Shown: piece after piece, positions 23,601-35,527 of the stretch | Layout of the letters: the number at the start of each line of letters is the position of its first letter | Position numbering within the stretch: position 1 is the first letter of the stretch | Origin: Sepiola atlantica | Taxonomy: Eukaryota; Mollusca; Cephalopoda; Sepiida; Sepiolidae | DNA: 64,000 nucleotides | Assembly (NCBI GenBank): GCA_963556195.1 | Contig: CAUVYP010001208.1 | Coordinates: 3,472,001 to 3,536,000 of the forward strand | Reading direction: 5' to 3' | Program-made: the position numbers and the translations under genes | The notes under the pieces: model-generated | What the model was told of the DNA's origin: nothing | The model's database searches: none | The model's input: the letters and a program-made list of their open reading frames with translations, nothing else

Positions 23601-24552
23601 TACGCAAAACATCAACAAAATTTAGCGCGTTTTAAAGTTGATATCGCTTTTGTTTATAACTTCCACATTTATTCGAATTGTGCAACGAAACTTTGCACAG
23701 ATTAGCGGAGTCACATGTTCTACTGAAGTACCAAGTTTCAGAAGTGCAGCTCTTGTACTGCCGGAGATATGTCGATACAAACTGAATACGCAAAACATCA
23801 ACAAAATTTAGCGCGTTTTAAAGTTGATATCGCTTTTGTTTATAACTTCCACATTTATTCGAATTGTGCAACGATACTTTGCACAGATTAGCGGAGTCAC
23901 ATGTTCTACTGAAGTACCAAGTTTCAGAAGTGCAGCTCTTGTACTGCCGGTGATATGTCGATACAAACTGAATACGCAAACTATCAACAAAATTTAGTGC
24001 GATTTAAAGTTGATATCGCTTTTGTTTATAACTTCTACATTTATTCGAATTGTGCAACGAAACTTTGCACAGATAAGCGGAGTCACATGCTCTACTGAAG
24101 TACCAAGTTTCAGAAGTGCAGCTCTTGTACTGCCGGAGATATGTCGATACAAACTGAATACGCAAAACATCGACAAAATTTAGCGCGTTTTAAAGTTGAT
24201 ATCGCTTTTGTTTCTAACTTCCACATTTATTCGAATTGTGCAACGAAACTTTGCACACATTAGCGGAGTCACATTTTCTTCTGAAGTACCAAGTTTCAGA
24301 AGTGCAGCTCTTGTACTGCCGGAGATATGTCGATACAAACTGAATACGCAAAACATCAACAAAATTTAGCCCGTTTTAAAGTTGATATCGCTTTTGTTTA
24401 TAACTTCCACATTTATTCGAATTGTGCAACGAAACTTTGCAGACAGTCGCGGAGGCACATTTTCTACTGAAGTACCAAGTTTCAGAAGTGCAGCTCTTGT
24501 ACTGCCGGAGATATGTCGATACAAACTGAATACGCAAAACATCAACAAAATT
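19159..24552. repeat. HOR block C, copy 2 (29 monomers, 5394 bp)
   Basis: It has the same family order as 12463-17856 and the same private variants: GTTTTACAG in one P, AAGTTTATATC and GTACTAAG in one D2, CTTCTACATT in one D1 and TTTCTAACTTCC in E. Confidence 0.88.
21577..24552. repeat. HOR block D, copy 1 (16 monomers, 2976 bp)
   Basis: The order is N-H-N-S-C-Y-D1-D2-P-R-N-H-Y-D1-E-P. It matches 24739-27714 at an offset of 17 monomers (3162 bp) with only about two differences seen. Both copies carry GTCGCATGCTC in D1, which the older counterpart at 15997-16182 lacks, so this duplication is younger than block C. Confidence 0.87.
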
Positions 24553-24738
24553 TAGCGCGTTTTAAAGTTGATATCGCTTTTGTTTATAACTTCCACATTT
24601 ATTCGAATTGTGCAACGAAACTTTGCACAGATTAGCGGAGTCACATTTTCTACTGAAGTACCAAGTTTCAGAAGTGCAGCTCTTGTACTGCCGGAGATAT
24701 GTCGATACAAACTGAATACGCAAAACATCAACAAAATT

Positions 24739-27714
24739 TAGCGCGTTTTAAAGTTGATATCGCTTTTGTTTATAACTTCCACATTTATTCGAATTGTGCA
24801 ACGAAACTTTGCACAGATTAGCGGAGTCACATTTTCTACTGAAGTACCAAGTTTCAGAAGTGCAGCTCTTGTACTGCCGGAGATATGTCGATACAAACTG
24901 AATACGCAAAACATCAACAAAATTTAGCGCGTTTTAAAGTTGATATCGCTTTTGTTTATAACTTCCACATTTATTCGAATTGTGCAACGAAACTTTGCAC
25001 AGATTAGCGGAGTCACATGTTCTACTGAAGTACCAAGTTTCAGAAGTGCAGCTCTTGTACTGCCGGAGATATGTCGATACAAACTGAATACGCAAAACAT
25101 CAACAAAATTTAGCGCGTTTTAAAGTTGATATCGCTTTTGTTTATAACTTCCACATTTATTCGAATTGTGCAACGAAACTTTGCACAGATTAGCGGAGTC
25201 ACATTTTCCACTGAAGTACCAAGTTTCAGAAGTGCAGCTCTTTTACTGCCGGAGATATGTCGATACAAACTGAATACGCAAAACATCAACAAAATTTAGC
25301 GCGTTTTAAAGTTGATATCGCTTTTGTTTATAACTTCCACATTCATTCGAATTGTGCAACGAAACTTTGCAGACAGTCGCGGAGACACATGTTCTACTGA
25401 AGTACCAAGTTTCAGAAGTGCAGCTCTTGTACTGCCGGAGATATGTCGATACAAACTGAATACGCAAAACATCAACAAAATTTAGCGCGTTTTAAAGTTG
25501 ATATCGCTTTTGTTTATAACTTCCACATTTATTCGAATTGTGCAACGAAACTTTGCACAGATTAGCGGAGTCACATGTTCTACTGAAGTACAAAGTTTCA
25601 GAAGTGCAGCTCTTGTACTGCCGGAGATATGTCGATACAAACTGAATACGCAAAACATCAACAAAATTTAGCGCGTTTTAAAGTTGATATCGCTTTTGTT
25701 TATAACTTCCACATTTATTCGAATTGTGCAACGATACTTTGCACAGATTAGCGGAGTCACATGTTCTACTGAAGTACCAAGTTTCAGAAGTGCAGCTCTT
25801 GTACTGCCGGTGATATGTCGATACAAACTGAATACGCAAACTATCAACAAAATTTAGTGCGATTTAAAGTTGATATCGCTTTTGTTTATAACTTCCACAT
25901 TTATTCGAATTGTGCAACGAAACTTTGCACAGATAAGCGGAGTCGCATGCTCTACTGAAGTACCAAGTTTCAGAAGTGCAGCTCTTGTACTGCCGGAGAT
26001 ATGTCGATACAAACTGAATACGCAAAACATCGACAAAATTGAGCGCGTTTTAAAGTTTATATCGCTTTTGTTTATAACTTCCACATTTATTGGAATTGTG
26101 CAACGAAACTTTGCACACATTAGCGGAGTCACATTTTCCACTGAAGTACTAAGTTTCAGAAGTGCAGCTCTTGTACTGCCGGAGATATGTCGATACAAAC
26201 TGAATACGCAAAACATCAACAAAATTTAGCCCGTTTTCAAGTTGATATCGCTTTTGTTTATAACTTCCACATTTATTCGAATTGTGCAACGAAACTTTGC
26301 AGACAGTCGCGGAGGCACATTTTCTACTGAAGTACCAAGTTTCAGAAGTGCAGCTCTTGTACTGCCGGAGATATGTCGATACAAACTGAATACGCAAAAC
26401 ATCAACAAAATTTAGCGCGTTTTAAAGTTGATATCGCTTTTGTTTATAACTTCCACATTTATTCGAATTGTGAAACGAAACTTTGCAGACCGTCGCGGAG
26501 ACACACGTTCTACTGAAGTACCAAGTTTCAGAAGTGCAGCTCTTGTACTGCCGGAGATATGTCGATACAAACTGAATACGCAAAACATCAACAAAATTTA
26601 GCGCGTTTTAAAGTTGATATCGCTTTTGTTTATAACTTCCACATTTATTCGAATTGTGCAACGAAACTTTGCACAGATTAGCGGAGTCACATTTTCTACT
26701 GAAGTACCAAGTTTCAGAAGTGCAGCTCTTGTACTGCCGGAGATATGTCGATACAAACTGAATACGCAAAACATCAACAAAATTTAGCGCGTTTTAAAGT
26801 TGATATCGCTTTTGTTTATAACTTCCACATTTATTCGAATTGTGCAACGAAACTTTGCACAGATTAGCGGAGTCACATGTTCTACTGAAGTACCAAGTTT
26901 CAGAAGTGCAGCTCTTGTACTGCCGGAGATATGTCGATACAAACTGAATACGCAAAACATCAACAAAATTTAGCGCGTTTTAAAGTTGATATCGCTTTTG
27001 TTTATAACTTCCACATTTATTCGAATTGTGCAACGATACTTTGCACAGATTAGCGGAGTCACATGTTCTACTGAAGTACCAAGTTTCAGAAGTGCAGCTC
27101 TTGTACTGCCGGTGATATGTCGATACAAACTGAATACGCAAACTATCAACAAAATTTAGTGCGATTTAAAGTTGATATCGCTTTTGTTTATAACTTCTAC
27201 ATTTATTCGAATTGTGCAACGAAACTTTGCACAGATAAGCGGAGTCACATGCTCTACTGAAGTACCAAGTTTCAGAAGTGCAGCTCTTGTACTGCCGGAG
27301 ATATGTCGATACAAACTGAATACGCAAAACATCGACAAAATTTAGCGCGTTTTAAAGTTGATATCGCTTTTGTTTCTAACTTCCACATTTATTCGAATTG
27401 TGCAACGAAACTTTGCACACATTAGCGGAGTCACATTTTCTTCTGAAGTACCAAGTTTCAGAAGTGCAGCTCTTGTACTGCCGGAGATATGTCGATACAA
27501 ACTGAATACGCAAAACATCAACAAAATTTAGCCCGTTTTAAAGTTGATATCGCTTTTGTTTATAACTTCCACATTTATTCGAATTGTGCAACGAAACTTT
27601 GCAGACAGTCGCGGAGGCACATTTTCTACTGAAGTACCAAGTTTCAGAAGTGCAGCTCTTGTACTGCCGGAGATATGTCGATACAAACTGAATACGCAAA
27701 ACATCAACAAAATT
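24739..27714. repeat. HOR block D, copy 2 (16 monomers, 2976 bp)
   Basis: It is near-identical to 21577-24552. The differences seen are TAGTGCG in copy 1 at the start of Y (22507-22692) and AATTCAGCG after copy 2 at 27714-27715. The N at 24553-24738 occupies the place of R at the head of the 17-monomer period. Confidence 0.87.
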
Positions 27715-28272
27715 CAGCGCGTTTTAAAGTTGATATCGCTTTTGTTTATAACTTCCACATTTATTCGAATTGTGCAACGAAACTTTGCACAGATTAGCGG
27801 AGTCACATGTTCTACTGAAGTACAAAGTTTCAGAAGTGCAGCTCTTGTACTGCCGGAGATATGTCGATACAAACTGAATACGCAAAACATCAACAAAATT
27901 TAGCGCGTTTTAAAGTTGATATCGCTTTTGTTTATAACTTCCACATTTATTCGAATTGTGCAACGAAACTTTGCAGACAGTCGCGGATAGGCCTTTTCTA
28001 CTGAAGTACCAAGTTTCAGAAGTGCAGCTCTTGTACTGCCGGAGATATGTCGATACAAACTGAATACGCAAAACATCAACAAAATTTAGCGCGTTTTAAA
28101 GTTGATATCGCTTTTGTTTATAACTTCCACATTTATTCGAATTGTGCAACGAAACTTTGCACAGATTAGCGGAGTCACATTTTCTACTGAAGTACCAAGT
28201 TTCAGAAGTGCAGCTCTTGTACTGCCGGAGATATGTCGATACAAACTGAATACGCAAAACATCAACAAAATT
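26785..28272. repeat. 8-monomer HOR, copy 1 (1488 bp)
   Basis: The order is H-Y-D1-E-P-C-K-N. It is immediately followed by a second copy at 28273-29760, the shortest tandem HOR in domain 1. It overlaps the end of block D. Confidence 0.87.
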
Positions 28273-29760
28273 TAGCGCGTTTTAAAGTTGATATCGCTTT
28301 TGTTTATAACTTCCACATTTATTCGAATTGTGCAACGAAACTTTGCACAGATTAGCGGAGTCACATGTTCTACTGAAGTACCAAGTTTCAGAAGTGCAGC
28401 TCTTGTACTGCCGGAGATATGTCGATACAAACTGAATACGCAAAACATCAACAAAATTTAGCGCGTTTTAAAGTTGATATCGCTTTTGTTTATAACTTCC
28501 ACATTTATTCGAATTGTGCAACGATACTTTGCACAGATTAGCGGAGTCACATGTTCTACTGAAGTACCAAGTTTCAGAAGTGCAGCTCTTGTACTGCCGG
28601 TGATATGTCGATACAAACTGAATACGCAAACTATCAACAAAATTTAGTGCGATTTAAAGTTGATATCGCTTTTGTTTATAACTTCCACATTTATTCGAAT
28701 TGTGCAACGAAACTTTGCACAGATAAGCGGAGTCACATGCTCTACTGAAGTACCAAGTTTCAGAAGTGCAGCTCTTGTACTGCCGGAGATATGTCGATAC
28801 AAACTGAATACGCAAAACATCGACAAAATTTAGCGCGTTTTAAAGTTGATATCGCTTTTGTTTATAACTTCCACATTTATTCGAATTGTGCAACGAAACT
28901 TTGCACACATTAGCGGAGTCACATTTTCTTCTGAAGTACCAAGTTTCAGAAGTGCAGCTCTTGTACTGCCGGAGATATGTCGATACAAACTGAATACGCA
29001 AAACATCAACAAAATTTAGCCCGTTTTAAAGTTGATATCGCTTTTGTTTATAACTTCCACATTTATTCGAATTGTGCAACGAAACTTTGCAGACAGTCGC
29101 GGAGGCACATTTTCTACTGAAGTACCAAGTTTCAGAAGTGCAGCTCTTGTACTGCCGGAGATATGTCGATACAAACTGAATACGCAAAACATCAAAAAAA
29201 TTTAGCGCGTTTTAAAGTTGATATCGCTTTTGTTTATAACTTCCACATTTATTCGAATTGTGCAACGAAACTTTGCACAGATTAGCGGAGTCACATGTTC
29301 TACTGAAGTACAAAGTTTCAGAAGTGCAGCTCTTGTACTGCCGGAGATATGTCGATACAAACTGAATACGCAAAACATCAACAAAATTTAGCGCGTTTTA
29401 AAGTTGATATCGCTTTTGTTTATAACTTCCACATTTATTCGAATTGTGCAACGAAACTTTGCAGACAGTCGCGGATAGGCCTTTTCTACTGAAGTACCAA
29501 GTTTCAGAAGTGCAGCTCTTGTACTGCCGGAGATATGTCGATACAAACTGAATACGCAAAACATCAACAAAATTTAGCGCGTTTTAAAGTTGATATCGCT
29601 TTTGTTTATAACTTCCACATTTATTCGAATTGTGCAACGAAACTTTGCACAGATTAGCGGAGTCACATTTTCTACTGAAGTACCAAGTTTCAGAAGTGCA
29701 GCTCTTGTACTGCCGAAGATATGTCGATACAAACTGAATACGCAAAACATCAACAAAATT
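28273..29760. repeat. 8-monomer HOR, copy 2 (1488 bp)
   Basis: It has the same order as 26785-28272. About five differences were seen: CTTCCACATT in D1, TTTATAACTTCC in E, a changed end of P (CATCAAAAAAATT; T in place of C at the next start) and GCCGAAG in N. Confidence 0.87.
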
Positions 29761-30690
29761 TAGCGCGTTTTAAAGTTGATATCGCTTTTGTTTATAACTT
29801 CCACATTCATTCGAATTGTGCAACGAAACTTTGCAGACAGTCGCGGAGACACATGTTCTACTGAAGTACCAAGTTTCAGAAGTGCAGCTCTTGTACTTCC
29901 GGAGATATGTCGATACAAATTGAATACGCAAAACATCAACAAAATTTAGCGCGTTTTAAAGTTGATATCGCTTTTGTTTATAACTTCCACATTTATTCGA
30001 ATTGTGCAACGAAACTTTGCACAGATGAGCGAAGTCACATGTTCTACTGAAGTACAAGGTTTCAGAAGTGCAGCTCTTGTACTGCCGGAGATATGTCGAT
30101 ACAAACTGAATACGCAAAACATCAACAAAATTTAGCGCGTTTTAAAGTTGATATCGCTTTTGTTTATAACTTCCACATTTATTCGAATTGTGCAACGAAA
30201 CTTTGCACAGATTAGCGGAGTCACATGTTCTACTGAAGTACCAAGTTTCAGAAGTGCAGCTCTTGTACTGCCGGAGATATGTCGATACAAACTGAATACG
30301 CAAAACATCAACAAAATTTAGCGCGTTTTAAAGTTGATATCGCTTTTGTTTATAACTTCCACATTTATTCGAATTGTGCAACGATACTTTGCACAGATTA
30401 GCGGAGTCACATTTTCTACTGAAGTACCAAGTTTCAGAAGTGCAGCTCTTGTACTGCCGGAGATATGTCGATACAAACTGAATACGCAATACATCAACAA
30501 AATTTAGCCCGTTTTAAAGTTGATATCGCTTTTGTTTATAACTTCCACATTTATTCGAATTGTGCAACGAAACTTTGCAGACAGTCGCGGAGGCACATTT
30601 TCTACTGAAGTACCAAGTTTCAGAAGTGCAGCTCTTGTACTGCCGGAGATATGTCGATACAAACTGAATACGCAAAACATCAACAAAATT
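29761..30690. repeat. 12-monomer HOR, shared part of copy 1 (S-C-H-N-P)
   Basis: Five monomers with private markers GTACTTCCGGAG in S, GATGAGCGAAG and GTACAAGG in C, and GCAATACATC in N. They recur at 31993-32922, 2232 bp later, with about three differences. Confidence 0.83.
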
Positions 30691-31992
30691 TAGCGCGTTT
30701 TAAAGTTGATATCGCTTTTGTTTATAACTTCCACATTTATTCGAATTGTGCAACGAAACTTTGCACACATTAGCGGAGGCACATTTTCTACTGAAGTACC
30801 AAGTTTCAGAAGTGCAGCTTTTGTACTGCCGGAGATATGTCGATACAAACTGAATACGCAAAACATCAACAAAATTTAGCGCGTTTTAAAGTTGATATCG
30901 CTTTTGTTTATAACTTCCACATTTATTCGAATTGTGCAACGAAACTTTGCAGACAGTCGCGGATAGGCCTTTTCAACTGAAGTACACAGTTTCAGAAGTG
31001 CAGCTCTTGTACTGCCGGAGATATGTCGATACAAACTGAATACGCAAAACATCAACAACATTTAGCGCGTTTTAAAGTTGATATCGCTTTTGTTTATAAC
31101 TTCCACATTTATTCGAATTGTGCAACGAAACTTTGAACAGATTAGCGGAGTCACATTTTCCACTGAAGTACCAAGTTTCAGAAGTGCAGCTCTTGTACTG
31201 CCGGAGATATGTCGATACAAACTGAATACGCAAAACATCAACAAAATTTAGCGCGTTTTAAAGTTGATATCGCTTTTGTTTATAACTTCCACATTCATTC
31301 GAATTGTGCAACGAAACTTTGCAGACAGTCGCGGAGACACATGTTCTACTGAAGTACCAAGTTTCAGAAGTGCAGCTCTTGTACTGCCGGAGATATGTCG
31401 ATACAAACTGAATACGCAAAACATCAACAAAATTTAGCGCGTTTTAAAGTTGATATCGCTTTTGTTTATAACTTCCACATTTATTCGAATTGTGCAACGA
31501 AACTTTGCACAGATTAGCGGAGTCACATGTTCTACTGAAGTACAAAGTTTCAGAAGTGCAGCTCTTGTACTGCCGGAGACATGTCGATACAAACTGAATA
31601 CGCAAAACATCAACAAAATTTAGCGCGTTTTAAAGTTGATATCGCTTTTGTTTATAACTTCCACATTTATTCGAATTGTGCAACGAAACTTTGCACAGAT
31701 TAGCGGAGTCACATTTTCTACTGAAGTACCAAGTTTCAGAAGTGCAGCTCATGTACTGCCGGAGATATGTCGATACAAACTGAATACGCAAAACATCGAC
31801 AAAATTGAGCGCGTTTTAAAGTTGATATCGCTTTTGTTTATAACTTCCACATTTATTGGAATTGTGCAACGAAACTTTGCACACATTAGCGGAGTCACAT
31901 TTTCTACTGAAGTACCAAGTTTCAGAAGTGCAGCTCTTGTACTGCCGGAGATATGTCGATACAAACTGAATACGCAAAACATCAACAAAATT
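30691..31992. repeat. Remainder of 12-monomer unit: M-K-N-S-C-(N/D1)-D2
   Basis: Seven monomers. The monomer at 31621-31806 has an N box with a D1-type CATCGACAAAATTG end and a private CTCATGTACTG, so it is an N/D1 chimera leading into D2. Confidence 0.72.
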
Positions 31993-32922
31993 TAGCGCGT
32001 TTTAAAGTTGATATCGCTTTTGTTTATAACTTCCACATTCATTCGAATTGTGCAACGAAACTTTGCAGACAGTCGCGGAGACACATGTTCTACTGAAGTA
32101 CCAAGTTTCAGAAATGCAGCTCTTGTACTTCCGGAGATATGTCGATACAAATTGAATACGCAAAACATCAACAAAATTTAGCGCGTTTTAAAGTTGATAT
32201 CGCTTTTGTTTATAACTTCCACATTTATTCGAATTGTGCAACGAAACTTTGCACAGATGAGCAAAGTCACATGTTCTACTGAAGTACAAGGTTTCAGAAG
32301 TGCAGCTCTTGTACTGCCGGAGATATGTCGATACAAACTGAATACGCAAAACATCAACAAAATTTAGCGCGTTTTAAAGTTGATATCGCTTTTGTTTATA
32401 ACTTCCGCATTTATTCGAATTGTGCAACGAAACTTTGCACAGATTAGCGGAGTCACATGTTCTACTGAAGTACCAAGTTTCAGAAGTGCAGCTCTTGTAC
32501 TGCCGGAGATATGTCGATACAAACTGAATACGCAAAACATCAACAAAATTTAGCGCGTTTTAAAGTTGATATCGCTTTTGTTTATAACTTCCACATTTAT
32601 TCGAATTGTGCAACGATACTTTGCACAGATTAGCGGAGTCACATTTTCTACTGAAGTACCAAGTTTCAGAAGTGCAGCTCTTGTACTGCCGGAGATATGT
32701 CGATACAAACTGAATACGCAATACATCAACAAAATTTAGCCCGTTTTAAAGTTGATATCGCTTTTGTTTATAACTTCCACATTTATTCGAATTGTGCAAC
32801 GAAACTTTGCAGACAGTCGCGGAGGCACATTTTCTACTGAAGTACCAAGTTTCAGAAGTGCAGCTCTTGTACTGCCGGAGATATGTCGATACAAACTGAA
32901 TACGCAAAACATCAACAAAATT
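31993..32922. repeat. 12-monomer HOR, shared part of copy 2 (S-C-H-N-P)
   Basis: It repeats the private markers of 29761-30690, with changes CAGAAATGC, GAGCAAAG and CTTCCGCAT. After P the order diverges from copy 1 and continues with D2. Confidence 0.83.
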
Positions 32923-34410
32923 TAGCGCGTTTTAAAGTTGATATCGCTTTTGTTTATAACTTCCACATTTATTGGAATTGTGCAACGAAACTTTGCACAC
33001 ATTAGCGGAGTCACATTTTCTACTGAAGTACCAAGTTTCAGAAGTGCAGCTCTTGTACTGCCGGAGATATGTCGATACAAACTGAATACGCAAAACATCA
33101 ACAAAATTTAGCCCGTTTTCAAGTTGATATCGCTTTTGTTTATAACTTCCACATTTATTCGAATTGTGCAACGAAACTTTGCAGACAGTCGCGGAGGCAC
33201 ATTTTCTACTGAAGTACCAAGTTTCAGAAGTGCAGCTCTTGTACTGCCGGAGATATGTCGATACAAACTGAATACGCAAAACATCAACAAAATTTAGCGC
33301 GTTTTAAAGTTGATATCGCTTTTGTTTATAACTTCCACATTTATTCGAATTGTGAAACGAAACTTTGCAGACCGTCGCGGAGACACACGTTCTACTGAAG
33401 TACCAAGTTTCAGAAGTGCAGCTCTTGTACTGCCGGAGATATGTCGATACAAACTGAATACGCAAAACATCAACAAAATTTAGCGCGTTTTAAAGTTGAT
33501 ATCGCTTTTGTTTATAACTTCCACATTTATTCGAATTGTGCAACGAAACTTTGCACAGATTAGCGGAGTCACATTTTCTACTGAAGTACCAAGTTTCAGA
33601 AGTGCAGCTCTTGTACTGCCGGAGATATGTCGATACAAACTGAATACGCAAAACATCAACAAAATTTAGCGCGTTTTAAAGTTGATATCGCTTTTGTTTA
33701 TAACTTCCACATTTATTCGAATTGTGCAACGAAACTTTGCCCAGATTAGCGGAGTCACATGTTCTACTGAAGTACCAAGTTTCAGAAGTGCAGCTCTTGT
33801 ACTGCCGGAGATATGTCGATACAAACTGAATACGCAAAACATCAACAAAATTTAGCGCGTTTTAAAGTTGATATCGCTTTTGTTTATAACTTCCACATTT
33901 ATTCGAATTGTGCAACGAAACTTTGCACAGATAAGCGGAGTCACATGCTCTACTGAAGTACCAAGTTTCAGAAGTGCAGCTCTTGTACTGCCGGAGATAT
34001 GTCGATACAAACTGAATACGCAAAACATCGACAAAATTGAGCGCGTTTTAAAGTTGATATCGCTTTTGTTTATAACTTCCACATTTATTGGAATTGTGCA
34101 ACGAAACTTTGCACACATTAGCGGAGTCACATTTTCTACTGAAGTACCAAGTTTCAGAAGTGCAGCTCTTGTACTGCCGGAGATATGTCGATACAAACTG
34201 AATACGCAAAACATCAACAAAATTTAGCCCGTTTTCAAGTTGATATCGCTTTTGTTTATAACTTCCACATTTATTCGAATTGTGCAACGAAACTTTGCAG
34301 ACAGTCGCGGAGGCACATTTTCTACTGAAGTACCAAGTTTCAGAAGTGCAGCTCTTGTACTGCCGGAGATATGCTGATACAAACTGAATACGCAAAACAT
34401 CAACAAAATT
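32923..34410. repeat. Last domain 1 stretch: D2-P-R-N-H-(Y/D1)-D2-P
   Basis: Eight monomers, all 186 bp. The monomer at 33853-34038 has a TAGCGCG left end with the D1 box, a second Y/D1-type chimera. It is independent of 11161-11346 because its end keeps the G that leads into D2. The final P has ATGCTGATAC in place of ATGTCGATAC. Confidence 0.78.
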
Positions 34411-34597
34411 TAGCGCGTTTTAAAGTTGATATCGCTTTTGTTTATAACTTTCTACATTTATTCGAATTGTGAAACGAAACTTTGCAGACCGTCGCGGAGA
34501 CACACGTTCTACTGAAGTACCAAGTTTAAGAAGTGCAGCTCTTGTACTGCCGGAGATATGTCGATACAAACTGAATACGCAAAACATCAACAAAATT
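34411..34597. repeat. Domain boundary monomer, family R, 187 bp
   Basis: It is the last R monomer of the window and the first with an indel: AACTTTCTACATT replaces AACTTCCACATT (one extra base near 34450). It also has TTTAAGAAG. Everything to the left is in strict 186-bp register; indels recur to the right. Confidence 0.85.
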
Positions 34598-35527
34598 TAG
34601 CGCGTTTTAAAGTTGATATCGCTTTTGTTTATAACTTCCACATTTATTCGAATTGTGCAACGAAACTTTGCACAGATTAGCGGAGTCACATTTTCTACTG
34701 AAGTACCAAGTTTCAGAAGTGCAGCTCTTGTACTGCCGGAGATATGTCGATACAAACTGAATACGCAAAACATCAACAAAATTTAGCGCGTTTTAAAGTT
34801 GATATCGCTTTTGTTTATAACTTCCACATTTATTCGAATTGTGCAACGAAACTTTGCACAGATTAGCTGAGTCACATGTTCTACTGAAGTACTAAGTTTC
34901 AGAAGTGCAGCTCTTGTACTGCCGGAGATATGTCGATACAAACTGAATACGCAAAACATCAACAAAATTTAGCGCGTTTTAAAGTTGATATCGCTTTTGT
35001 TTATAACTTCCACATTTATTCGAATTGTGCAACGAAACTTTGCACAGATTAGCGGAGTCACATTTTACTACTGAAGTACCAAGTTTCAGAAGTGCAGCTC
35101 TTTTACTGCCGGAGATATGTCGATACAAACTGAATACGCAAAACATCGACAAAATTTAGCGCGTTTTAAAGTTGATATCGCTTTTGTTTATAACTTCCAC
35201 ATTTATTCGAATTGTGCAACGAAACTTTGCACAGATTAGCGGAGTCACATTTTCTACTGAAGTACCAAGTTTCAGAAGTGCAGCTCTTGTACTGCCGGAG
35301 ATATGTCGATACAAACTGAATACGCAAAACATCAACAAAATTTAGCGCGTTTTAAAGTTGATATCGCTTTTGTTTATAACTTCCACATTTATTCGAATTG
35401 TGAACGAAACTTTGCAGACAGTCGCGGATAGACCTTATCTACTGAAGTACAAAGTTTCAGAAGTGCAGCTCTTGTACTGCCGGAGATATGTCGATACAAA
35501 CTGAATACGCAAAACATCAACAAAATT
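34598..35527. repeat. Domain 2 entry: N-H-Np-N-Kd
   Basis: Five monomers containing the first 187-bp Np (34970-35156) and the first 185-bp Kd (35343-35527; this copy has GGATAGACC and so lacks AGGCCT). Confidence 0.8.

Larger units (their letters stand above)
1..34410. repeat. Array domain 1: 185 monomers, all exactly 186 bp
   Basis: Monomer starts stay in perfect 186-bp register from base 1 to base 34411, so there is no net indel in 34.4 kb. Families seen only or mainly here are D2, E, M, R, A and the GATAC form of Y (position 67 A to T). The order is modular: Y-D1-D2-P-R-N-H, N-S-C and E-P-H-K-N-P-M-K-N-S-N-K-N-S-C recur, with large blocks duplicated. Compensating indel pairs inside one monomer cannot be excluded by phase alone. 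Confidence 0.95.
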
